Assembly (NCBI GenBank): GCA_937950105.1
Contig: CALFEM010000484.1
Span: forward strand, 1-5,472
Source: an uncultured Alphaproteobacteria bacterium
GTDB lineage: Bacteria; Pseudomonadota; Alphaproteobacteria; Rhizobiales; Hyphomicrobiaceae
Length of the DNA: 5,472 nt
Direction: 5' to 3'
In this document: positions 1 to 5,423 of the stretch, in pieces
Position numbering within the stretch: position 1 is the stretch's first letter
Layout of the letters: each line of letters opens with the position of its first letter
Notes under the pieces: generated by a model
Seen by the model: the letters and a program-made list of their open reading frames with translations, nothing else
The model's database searches: none
Told to the model about the DNA's origin: nothing
Program-made: the position numbers and the translations under genes

Positions 1-1
1 C

Positions 2-715
2 ATCGTCGACGTCAACATCTGCACCGGCGCCGACGACGTGCTGCTGACGACGGCGCGTGGACAGTGCATCCGCTTCGCGGTGGACGAGGTGCGCGTGTTC
101 AAGGGCCGCGACTCGACCGGTGTGCGCGGCATCCGCCTCGACGACGGCGACAGCGTGATCTCGATGGCGATCCTCAATCACCTCGACGTCAGCGCGGAAG
201 AGCGCGCCGCGTATATGAAGCAGGCGACGGCTCTGCGCCGCGCCGAGACTGCGGAAGGCGAGGATGCGGCGCCGGCAGACGCCGATGAGGGCGACAACGG
301 CGAGGCGGCGGTCGCCGCGGCCGATCTCTCGGCCGAGCGCTTCCAGCAGATGGCGGCGGCCGAGCAGTTCGTGCTGACGGTCTCGGAGCGCGGCTTCGGC
401 AAACGCTCGTCGTCCTACGAGTACCGGACCAGCGGACGCGGCGGCAAAGGCATCGTCGCCATGGTCGTCAACGATCGCAACGGACCGCTGGTGGCGTCGT
501 TCCCGATCTCCGAGAGCGACCAGATCATGCTGGTGACCGACGCCGGCCAGTTGATCCGCTGTCCGGTGCACGACATCCGCATCGCCGGGCGCAATACGCA
601 GGGCGTGCGCATCTTCAAGACGGACGCCGACGAGCGCGTGGTCTCGGTCGAGTGGATTTCGGAGCCGGCCGAGGAAGCGGTCGAGGATGCGGGTGGCGAT
701 CCGCCGGTGGCGTGA
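2..715 (+). CDS. gyrA: DNA gyrase subunit A, C-terminal part (5' end outside window)
   Basis: This is the last 237 codons of the A subunit of DNA gyrase, the cytoplasmic type II topoisomerase that introduces negative supercoils. The frame is open from base 2, so the start lies upstream; the internal GTG at 38 is not a start. What is visible is part of the C-terminal beta-pinwheel that wraps DNA. It shows repeated blade motifs: GRDSTGVRGIRL (about bases 107-142), SGRGGKGI, equivalent to the GyrA box (about 431-454), and GRNTQGVRIF (about 590-619). DQIMLVTDAGQLIR between them is typical of GyrA. An Ala/Asp/Glu-rich insert (about 242-325) separates two blades, and the protein ends in an acidic tail (EPAEEAVEDAGGD). 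The SGRGGKGI box favours GyrA over ParC. Identification is by family motifs and is secure; the tail's role in tuning supercoiling is inferred from E. coli GyrA. Confidence 0.95.
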   Translation: MVDVNICTGADDVLLTTARGQCIRFAVDEVRVFKGRDSTGVRGIRLDDGDSVISMAILNHLDVSAEERAAYMKQATALRRAETAEGEDAAPADADEGDNGEAAVAAADLSAERFQQMAAAEQFVLTVSERGFGKRSSSYEYRTSGRGGKGIVAMVVNDRNGPLVASFPISESDQIMLVTDAGQLIRCPVHDIRIAGRNTQGVRIFKTDADERVVSVEWISEPAEEAVEDAGGDPPVA

Positions 716-762
716 GGCGCGGCCGCCTCTTCGACCGGGCAGCGAGGATCGAAAAGCAAGAA

Positions 763-792
763 AAAGGCCGGTGCCACGTGACGCCGGCCTTT
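763..792. terminator. Bidirectional intrinsic terminator between gyrA and the convergent regulator
   Basis: A 9-bp perfect stem, AAAGGCCGG (763-771) with CCGGCCTTT (784-792), can be extended inward by one G-T wobble and one G-C pair around an 8-base loop. On the minus strand the stem is followed by TTTTTCTTG, a good U-tract for ending the regulator transcript. On the plus strand it is followed by only TTTCTC, which is weaker but usable for gyrA. It lies in the 101-base gap between two convergent stop codons, where a shared terminator is expected. Confidence 0.8.
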
Positions 793-816
793 CTCATTGC
801 AGGGCGCGTGATGTCG

Positions 817-1566
817 TCAGGCTGTGCCTGTGCCGTGAACACTCCGGATGGTATCGGCCAGCGGCGTCAGCGCGGTCAGCGCCGGCAGGCTCGGCGTATA
901 GGCGCGGCCACGGCTTGCGGTACCGAGCACGCCGGCCTGGCGCAGGCGCGACATGATGCGCGACAGGGTATCCGCATTGAGGGCCAGATAGTGCGCCATG
1001 TCGGTGCGCGACAGCGGCATGTCGAAGGTTCGAGAATTCTCGTAGCCGGCTTCGCCGATGCGCAGCGCCAGCTCCACCAGGAACGAGGCGACGCGTTCCT
1101 CGCCGCTCAGCGAGCCAACAGTCGCCAGGTGCAATTGCCGACGCGGCACCTGCCGCGCGAGATTGCAATCGACCCAGCTGGCGATCTCCGGATGTGTCGC
1201 CATCAGCGCGTCGAGTTTGCGGCCGGATATGCGCAGCACCTCGGCGCGCGAGGCGGCAATGAGGTTCATGCCCGGCAGGTTGGTCGCGTAGCGGGAGCGC
1301 ACGAGATCACCCCGGTAATAGAGGTCGACGATCTGGCGCGCATTGGGGCGCGGCGCGGTATCGACTTCGAGAACACCCGCCGTCACCAGATAGACCAGAT
1401 CCTCCTCGCGCGAGAAGGCCAGTCGCTGGCGCGGTCTGAGCGCGATGATGACGCCGGCCGACATGATCTCGTTGGGAATGGCCGAGCGTGCCCCCTCGGC
1501 CATCGCGGCGGTTGCCGCCTTCGTGACGCGGTCACCGAGACTTCGCATCTGCTCGCGCATGGACAT
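817..1566 (-). CDS. Crp/Fnr-family transcriptional regulator
   Basis: This is a 249-residue cytoplasmic one-component regulator. Residues about 30-125 form the cyclic-nucleotide-binding-type beta-roll sensor domain (for example YLVTAGVLEVDT, then YYRGDLV). A dimerisation helix follows (about 145-175), then a Crp-type winged helix-turn-helix (about 182-225). The recognition helix carries D199-x-x-S202-R203, matching the ExxSR pattern of FNR with Glu changed to Asp. The only cysteine is C134, so the N-terminal [4Fe-4S] cysteines of FNR are absent and oxygen sensing by that route is not expected. The CRP-type cAMP-contact residues are also not evident, so the signal is unknown. The start at 1566 has GAGGG four bases upstream; the ATG at 1560 would place the same site at ten bases and is an alternative. 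The gene is convergent with gyrA and divergent from the OmpW gene. Family assignment is secure; the regulon is inferred. Confidence 0.9.
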   Translation of the reverse strand: MSMREQMRSLGDRVTKAATAAMAEGARSAIPNEIMSAGVIIALRPRQRLAFSREEDLVYLVTAGVLEVDTAPRPNARQIVDLYYRGDLVRSRYATNLPGMNLIAASRAEVLRISGRKLDALMATHPEIASWVDCNLARQVPRRQLHLATVGSLSGEERVASFLVELALRIGEAGYENSRTFDMPLSRTDMAHYLALNADTLSRIMSRLRQAGVLGTASRGRAYTPSLPALTALTPLADTIRSVHGTGTA

Positions 1567-1659
1567 GAGGCCCTCGAATCCCCCCGCCCTTCAATCTTTT
1601 GACCGAAGCGGCGAGCTCGCTGATTTGAACCACAGTCGAATTGGAGCGAGGCTATAGCT

Positions 1660-1673
1660 TTGACAGGGATCAA
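1660..1673. promoter_or_regulatory. FNR/FixK-type box upstream of the Crp/Fnr regulator
   Basis: TTGACAGGGATCAA matches the FNR/FixK consensus TTGA(T/C)-N4-(G/A)TCAA at every defined position. Its centre is about 100 bases upstream of the regulator's start codon. On the minus strand a TATAGC hexamer (1656-1651) lies immediately downstream; if it is the -10 element, the box would sit in the promoter spacer and imply autorepression. Class II activator spacing would instead put a start near 1625, where I see no good -10. The direction of control is therefore open. Confidence 0.6.
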
Positions 1674-1877
1674 GTGACGCATGAGTTGCGACAATACGAC
1701 GGGGCATGTGCTCGGGGATCAGCGCTCGTCACCTGCCAGGATGGCAGTTTTCCACCGGCGGCGATGCTTCGATTCACACGATTGCGTTTAGGAAAAGCCG
1801 ATTTTCGCGCTCGTGAATTTTTCGAGTCGTCAGTGCGCAACCGCGTTGTCATGCTGCGATATTTTGCACCTTGCGGG

Positions 1878-1891
1878 TTGACGGCGATCAA
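1878..1891. promoter_or_regulatory. FNR/FixK-type box upstream of ompW
   Basis: TTGACGGCGATCAA has the same half-sites as the box at 1660-1673 (TTGAC and ATCAA) with a different 4-base centre. It lies about 175 bases upstream of the OmpW start codon. Class II activation, with the box at about -41.5, would put the transcript start near 1926 and leave a leader of about 134 bases. The -10 position for that start (about 1914-1920, ACATCTG) is a poor match. E. coli ompW is known to respond to FNR, which makes this placement plausible. Confidence 0.6.
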
Positions 1892-1946
1892 AATGCGGCG
1901 TGTCCGGATCGCCACATCTGCGTTGTCGGATAGCGGTGGCTGACGA

Positions 1947-1961
1947 GTGTCAGCTTGACAC
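1947..1961. repeat. Perfect 6-3-6 inverted repeat upstream of ompW
   Basis: GTGTCA-GCT-TGACAC is a perfect dyad with a 3-base centre, about 100 bases before the OmpW start codon and 55 bases after the FNR-type box. Its size and symmetry suit an operator for a dimeric regulator. The loop is too short and the stem too weak for a terminator, and no T-tract follows. I cannot name a cognate regulator. Confidence 0.45.
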
Positions 1962-2059
1962 ATCGGGAAAGGATCGCCCGCAGACCGTGGGTTGTTCTTA
2001 ATGATTTGCGTGGAAGCCGGGTGTGTGGAGTTGGCCGGCGGAATATCGGGGGACTTACG

Positions 2060-2773
2060 ATGAATTTCACGAAGGTTATCGCTGCGGGCGTCGTTGGCTG
2101 CGGCCTCATGGCTGGCGCTTCGACCGCGTCGGCGGGAGACTATAATGGCGACTTCATGGTGCGCCTGCAGGGCACGTACCTGTACACCGACGACGACATG
2201 GGACGCGTCACTGACAGTGTCGCTGGCGACCTCACCGGTACGTTTGCGGCGGCCGGCATCGAGTCCTACACGACCAATTCGGTCCTGCCGACCCTGACGC
2301 TGACGTACTTCTTCAACAAGAACATCGCCGCCGAACTGTTCTGCTGCTTCGCCAAGTCGGCCGTGAAGCTCGACACGCCCGCAGGCAGCGCTCCTGTCGG
2401 CGACACCTGGATGTTCCCGCCGATCGTCACGCTGCAGTACCACTTCGACAAGATCGGTGGCTTCAAGCCCTACGTCGGCGCGGGCGTGCAGTACATCCAC
2501 TTCTTCAGCGAAGACGCCGATGCCGCCGGCACGACCATGAATGTCGACAACGCGTTCGGCTTCGCGCTTCAGGCTGGCTTCGATCTCGAGATCGGCAACG
2601 GCTGGTACCTGAACGCTGACGTCAAGAAGTCGTTCCTCGACACCACCGTGACGCTCAATGACGGCGCCAGCATCACCCAGGTGGAGCACGACCTCGATCC
2701 GTGGATTTTCTCGGTCGGCGTCGGCTATCGCTTCAACCTGTTCGGCCCGCGTTACATCGAGCCGCTGAAGTAA
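2060..2773 (+). CDS. ompW: OmpW-family outer-membrane beta-barrel protein
   Basis: This is a 237-residue protein of the OmpW family of small eight-stranded outer-membrane barrels, thought to pass small hydrophobic or charged compounds. A signal peptide covers residues 1-25 (hydrophobic stretch, then ASA before G26). VVGC at 11-14 resembles a lipobox but comes too early and is followed by more hydrophobic residues. Family motifs follow: PTLTLTYFFNKNIAAEL (77-93), PPIVTLQYHFD (120-130), KPYVGAGVQYIHFF (136-149), FALQAGFDLEI (168-178), WYLNADVKKS (182-191) and DPWIFSVGVGYRF (213-225). Twelve residues (NLFGPRYIEPLK) follow GYRF, where the barrel usually ends. C95 and C96 are adjacent. The ATG at 2060 is chosen because GGGGGA lies six bases upstream and the signal peptide begins there; the frame also runs upstream to a TTG at 1955. 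An FNR-type box lies upstream and a terminator downstream, so it is probably monocistronic. Confidence 0.88.
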   Translation: MNFTKVIAAGVVGCGLMAGASTASAGDYNGDFMVRLQGTYLYTDDDMGRVTDSVAGDLTGTFAAAGIESYTTNSVLPTLTLTYFFNKNIAAELFCCFAKSAVKLDTPAGSAPVGDTWMFPPIVTLQYHFDKIGGFKPYVGAGVQYIHFFSEDADAAGTTMNVDNAFGFALQAGFDLEIGNGWYLNADVKKSFLDTTVTLNDGASITQVEHDLDPWIFSVGVGYRFNLFGPRYIEPLK

Positions 2774-2803
2774 GCTTCGACACGATCACGCGAGCAATTG
2801 CAG

Positions 2804-2831
2804 AAACGGCCCGGGGTTTCCCGGGCCGTTT
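2804..2831. terminator. Intrinsic terminator after ompW, shared with the convergent thioredoxin gene
   Basis: A perfect 12-bp stem, AAACGGCCCGGG (2804-2815) with CCCGGGCCGTTT (2820-2831), closes a 4-base GTTT loop. The descending arm ends in TTTT (2829-2832) for the plus strand. It starts 31 bases after the ompW stop codon. The minus-strand side ends in TTTCTG, so it may also stop the thioredoxin transcript, though less strongly. Confidence 0.88.
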
Positions 2832-2881
2832 TGCATTTCGGCTGAGCATCTGTCGCGCGGCCAGGAATTGCGACAACCGCG

Positions 2882-3523
2882 TCACCAGAGCGAGACGTCC
2901 TTGCCTTCGGCGCGCAGCTTCTCGCGATACTCGCTCAGCCAGTGCTGGAAGTTGGGCTCGCTCTTGTAGCCGCCGTCGCGGACGTAGACGAACGAGTTGA
3001 GGAAGTGGAACGGCTTCCAGTAGCCGAGCAGGCGCCAGACCTCGGCATCGCGGCCGTTCTTGCCGAGCGACTCGGCCGGGTCGGCGGCGAAGAACTGCAC
3101 GGTCGGCGTGAAATTGACCCGCCAGCGCTCCGCCAGCTTGCGTTCCTCGAGTTCGGTGCCGTCGAAGTCCTTGACCTTGCGCGACCCGTAGAGATTGAGC
3201 TGCAAGGCGTAGAAGTTCCTGGAGATGTAGTCCGAGATTTCCGGCTTCGCCAGGTTGACCTTGTGCATCTCGCTGCAATAAGGGCAGCCGCGCTGCTCCC
3301 AGAAGATGACGAGGTTCTTGCCCTTGGTAGCCGCGTCGGCGACGTCCTCGCGCAGATCGAGAAAGGTGTTCTCGAACCAAGGCTGGGCATGCAGGCCGTC
3401 GTCGGTGAGCTTGGTCTCGGCCGAAGCCGTCGGGCTCGTTGCCGCACCGATCAACGATGCGCCGGGTAGTGCCGCGGCGGCCAGCAGCAGGGCGCGACGC
3501 CGGTCGATGGGCTCGTGTGGCAT
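2882..3523 (-). CDS. Exported SoxW-like thioredoxin-fold protein with CPYC active site
   Basis: This is a 213-residue exported thioredoxin-fold protein, probably a periplasmic thiol-disulfide oxidoreductase. The N-terminus has DRRRALLLAAAALPG (7-21), a hydrophobic stretch and a likely cleavage site after TASA (35). The consecutive arginines resemble a Tat signal, but the match to S/TRRxFLK is partial. The active site is C80-P-Y-C83 within FWEQRGCPYCSEMH, and the conserved cis-proline is P140 in NFTPTVQFF. The FWEQRGCPYCSEMH, LNLYGSRKVKDFDG and LGYWKPFHFLNSFVYV stretches resemble SoxW-type thioredoxins. No other sox genes are in the window, so a role in thiosulfate oxidation cannot be claimed. 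The ATG at 3523 is chosen because GGAGGA lies eight bases upstream; an in-frame ATG at 3562 would add 13 polar residues ahead of the signal. Convergent with ompW and divergent from coaD. Confidence 0.82.
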   Translation of the reverse strand: MPHEPIDRRRALLLAAAALPGASLIGAATSPTASAETKLTDDGLHAQPWFENTFLDLREDVADAATKGKNLVIFWEQRGCPYCSEMHKVNLAKPEISDYISRNFYALQLNLYGSRKVKDFDGTELEERKLAERWRVNFTPTVQFFAADPAESLGKNGRDAEVWRLLGYWKPFHFLNSFVYVRDGGYKSEPNFQHWLSEYREKLRAEGKDVSLW

Positions 3524-3699
3524 GGGGCAGGTCCTCCGCTTTCCGGCTGTCGGATCGGTCATCCTCGGGCCGACGGCTCGATGACCACATTTCCAGACAG
3601 CTCATTTGCGACGAAGCTAACATGGGGTGGTCCATGGGCAAGCCCACGTCGCCTCGGTAAGGCGATGCGGCCGGCTGCGATGTGGCGAACACGTTGCGG

Positions 3700-3729
3700 T
3701 TGTCGCCGGTCGGCGGGCAGGTCTATGGT
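3700..3729 (+). promoter_or_regulatory. Possible sigma70-type promoter of coaD
   Basis: TTGTCG (3700-3705) and TATGGT (3724-3729) each match the -35 and -10 consensus at four of six positions, separated by 18 bases. A start near 3736 would give a leader of about 27 bases before the coaD ATG. This is pattern matching by eye in GC-rich DNA and is only suggestive. Confidence 0.3.
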
Positions 3730-3741
3730 CAGGCGGTCCTT

Positions 3742-3754
3742 TTCCAGCTTGGAA
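3742..3754 (+). repeat. Short inverted repeat covering the coaD ribosome binding site
   Basis: TTCCA-GCT-TGGAA is a perfect 5-3-5 dyad. Its right arm contains GGAA (3751-3754), the best ribosome binding site for the coaD ATG at 3763. In RNA it could form a small hairpin over that site, but five pairs with a 3-base loop are weak, so chance is a fair explanation. Confidence 0.25.
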
Positions 3755-3762
3755 CTCCCACT

Positions 3763-4278
3763 ATGGCAGAGCGCCCGTACCGCGTCGGCTTCTACTCCGG
3801 CTCGTTCGACCCTGTGACGCTCGGCCATACCGACGTCATCCGTCGCGCCGCGCGGCTCGTCGACCGGCTGGTGATCGGCATCGGCGTGCACCCCGCCAAG
3901 GCACCGATGTTCACGTCCGACGAGCGCGTCGCCATGCTGTCGGAGGAAACGAGGGCGATCGCCAAGGCGACCGGCACCGTCATCGAGATCCGGACGTTCG
4001 ACAATCTGGCGGTGACGGCGGCGGGCGAGGTCGGCGCAGCGGTGATCTTTCGCGGCCTGCGCGACGGCACCGACTTCGATTACGAGATGCAGATGGCCGG
4101 CATGAACGGCGAGATGGCGCCGAACATCGAGACCGTGTTCGTGGCGGCGAGTCCGGAGGTACGACACATCGCGGCCAACCTCGTGCGCCAGATCGCCGGC
4201 ATGGGGGGCGACGTCGCCCGTTTCGTCTCGCCCAAGGTCGCCAGGCGGCTGCAGGCCAAGTCGGGCAAGGCGCGCTGA
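3763..4278 (+). CDS. coaD: Phosphopantetheine adenylyltransferase
   Basis: CoaD catalyses the penultimate step of coenzyme A synthesis in the cytoplasm: ATP plus 4'-phosphopantetheine gives dephospho-CoA and pyrophosphate. The 171-residue protein is slightly longer than E. coli CoaD (159). The nucleotidyltransferase signature is [13 protein letters not shown] (12-24), with the TxGH-type motif TLGH ending at H22. [12 protein letters not shown] (98-109) matches the conserved RGLR...DFDYE block. Near the C-terminus, where E. coli has ISSSLVKEVA, this protein has [16 protein letters not shown] (136-151), which resembles alphaproteobacterial versions. The ATG at 3763 gives the usual N-terminus just before the [11 protein letters not shown] strand; GGAA lies eight bases upstream. 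The frame is open back to a GTG at 3682, but those 27 codons do not belong to the family. A 160-base gap separates it from the cyclophilin downstream. Confidence 0.95.
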   Translation: MAERPYRVGFYSGSFDPVTLGHTDVIRRAARLVDRLVIGIGVHPAKAPMFTSDERVAMLSEETRAIAKATGTVIEIRTFDNLAVTAAGEVGAAVIFRGLRDGTDFDYEMQMAGMNGEMAPNIETVFVAASPEVRHIAANLVRQIAGMGGDVARFVSPKVARRLQAKSGKAR

Positions 4279-4345
4279 CGGCGGCGGCGGTTGCCGACCT
4301 CGAACACTACGGCCGGGCCTGAGGCGGCCGCGCCGCCCGCGGCGC

Positions 4346-4374
4346 TTGCCCGTTGGTCCCTAAAACGCCATAAG
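4346..4374 (+). promoter_or_regulatory. Possible sigma70-type promoter of the cyclophilin pair
   Basis: TTGCCC (4346-4351) and CATAAG (4369-4374) match the -35 and -10 consensus at four of six positions each, with the ideal 17-base spacer. The -10 falls in a small AT-rich patch (TAAAACGCCATAAG) within very GC-rich surroundings. A start near 4381 would leave a leader of about 58 bases, with a GC-rich potential hairpin at 4395-4411 that has no T-tract. Suggestive only; the genes might instead be read through from coaD. Confidence 0.33.
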
Positions 4375-4438
4375 CGTCGCCGACACCGGCGGCTCGGCCG
4401 CGCGCCGGCCGCCCCAGCTCTAGCATGTGAGGGACACA

Positions 4439-4999
4439 ATGCGCCTCCTGAATAGTCTCGTTCTCGGCATTCTCGCCATGGTCGCGCTCGCCACCGCCGC
4501 GTCGGCCGCGCCGCCCGCGCTCGATCCGGAGAATGCCCTGGTCATCGAGCTGAAGAGCGGCAAGGTGACGATCCAGCTCCGCCCCGATCTGGCGCCGAAG
4601 CACGTCGAGCGCGTCAAGAAGCTGGCGCGCGAGGGCTTCTACAACGGCATCGTGTTCCATCGCGTGATCCCGGGCTTCATGGCCCAGACCGGCGATCCGA
4701 CCGGCACCGGCGCAGGCGGCTCCAAGCTGCCCGACCTGCCGGCCGAGTTCACCAACGCGCCCTTCGAGCGCGGCACCGTCGGAGCGGCGCGCACCGCCAG
4801 CCCGAACTCGGCGAACAGCCAGTTCTTCATCTGCTTCACCCACACGCCCCACCTCAACGGCAAGTACACGGTGTGGGGGCAGGTGGTGGACGGCATGACC
4901 CACGTCGATGCCGTGAAGAAGGGCGATGGCGATGGCGGTTCGGTCGCCAACCCCGACAAGATGCTGAAGGTCTACGTGCTGGCCGACGCGAAGAAGTGA
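4439..4999 (+). CDS. Exported cyclophilin-type peptidyl-prolyl cis-trans isomerase
   Basis: This 186-residue cyclophilin catalyses cis-trans isomerisation of X-Pro bonds and assists folding of exported proteins. Residues 1-23 form a signal peptide (RLLNSLVLGILAMVALATA, then ASA), so the enzyme is probably periplasmic. The cyclophilin core runs from about residue 33 to 182. It contains FHRVIPGFMAQTGDP (73-87) with the catalytic arginine R75, NSQFFICF (126-133) with the active-site phenylalanine, and YTVWGQV (143-149) with the tryptophan that in human CypA binds cyclosporin. No catalytic residue appears lost. The ATG at 4439 is chosen because GAGGG lies five bases upstream and the signal peptide starts there; a GTG at 4427 would lie on that binding site. 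A 49-base gap leads to a close paralogue in the same direction, so the two are probably co-transcribed. Confidence 0.93.
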   Translation: MRLLNSLVLGILAMVALATAASAAPPALDPENALVIELKSGKVTIQLRPDLAPKHVERVKKLAREGFYNGIVFHRVIPGFMAQTGDPTGTGAGGSKLPDLPAEFTNAPFERGTVGAARTASPNSANSQFFICFTHTPHLNGKYTVWGQVVDGMTHVDAVKKGDGDGGSVANPDKMLKVYVLADAKK

Positions 5000-5048
5000 C
5001 GGCGCGAGCGAGAGCGATCCCTACAACCGAGCAGGAGACGGAGCCGAC

Positions 5049-5423
5049 ATGGCCGACATCAAGGACCCCGAGAACACGCTGATCATCGAGACGAGCAAGG
5101 GGCGCGTCGTCATCGCCATGCGTCCGGATCTGGCGCCGAAGCACGTCGAGCGCATCAAGCAGCTGGCGCGCGAGGGCTTCTACGACGGTATCGTCTTCCA
5201 CCGCGTGATCGACGGCTTCATGGCACAGACCGGCTGTCCCAAGGGCACCGGAACGGGTGGCTCGACCTACCCGAATCTGCCGGCCGAGTTCAACGCCGAG
5301 CCGCACGTGCGCGGTACCGCCTCCATGGCGCGCGCATCGAGCCCGAACTCCGCGAACAGCCAGTTCTTCATCTGCTTCGACGACGCCGGTTTCCTCGACC
5401 GCCAGTACACGGTGTGGGGCCAG
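5049..5423 (+). CDS. Cytoplasmic cyclophilin-type peptidyl-prolyl isomerase, 3' end missing (contig ends in adapter)
   Basis: This is the first 125 codons of a second cyclophilin that starts directly at the fold (MADIKDPENTLIIET) without a signal peptide, so it is expected in the cytoplasm. It keeps FHRVIDGFMAQTG (50-62, catalytic R52), NSQFFICF (103-110) and YTVWGQ (120-125). Comparing the shared 119 positions by eye, about 82 are identical to the upstream cyclophilin. The start ATG has GGAG five bases upstream. After Q125 the frame runs into adapter sequence and reads IGRAHV then stop; those six residues and the stop at 5442-5444 are artefact. The last two bases of the Q125 codon (AG) are shared with the adapter. 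The complete protein would probably continue for about 30-50 residues, judging from its paralogue. The truncation belongs to the assembly, not the genome. Confidence 0.9.

Larger units (their letters stand above)
1567..2059. other. Divergent regulatory intergenic region
   Basis: This 493-base stretch lies between the minus-strand Crp/Fnr regulator and the plus-strand OmpW gene. It is visibly less GC-rich than the genes, especially at about 1790-1870. It contains two FNR/FixK-type boxes and a 15-base perfect inverted repeat, listed separately. A 100-codon plus-strand frame (1641-1943, TTG start) crosses it, but it has no ribosome binding site, resembles no family I know and overlaps both boxes, so I treat the region as non-coding. 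I saw no tRNA or other structured RNA. Confidence 0.6.

Noticed and set aside
652..1602. 316-codon plus-strand open frame over the regulator
   Set aside because: It crosses the gyrA stop and the terminator and is antisense to the Crp/Fnr gene. The translation is low-complexity Arg/Gly/His-rich, with no recognisable domain.
1641..1943. 100-codon plus-strand open frame in the regulator-ompW gap
   Set aside because: It starts at TTG without a ribosome binding site, resembles no family I know, and overlaps both FNR-type boxes. The region is better explained as regulatory DNA.
2092..2101. Lipobox-like VVGC in the OmpW signal peptide
   Set aside because: The cysteine at residue 14 is early for a lipoprotein signal and hydrophobic sequence continues to a normal ASA cleavage site. 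OmpW proteins are barrels, not lipoproteins.
1670..2689. 339-codon minus-strand open frame antisense to ompW
   Set aside because: It is antisense to a clear OmpW gene with signal peptide, family motifs and a ribosome binding site, and its composition (many Arg, Ala, Asp, Val) is that of a GC-rich shadow frame.
3635..3646. TGGGC-AA-GCCCA dyad in the thioredoxin-coaD gap
   Set aside because: A 2-base loop cannot close a stable RNA hairpin, and there is no second copy or supporting context.
2733..3692. 319-codon minus-strand open frame around the thioredoxin gene
   Set aside because: It overlaps the thioredoxin gene in another frame and runs through the ompW terminator. The thioredoxin frame has the CPYC site, signal peptide and ribosome binding site.
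4395..4411. GC-rich hairpin CGGCC-N7-GGCCG before the exported cyclophilin as a terminator or riboswitch
   Set aside because: It has no T-tract and such stems arise easily in GC-rich DNA. No known riboswitch core is recognisable.
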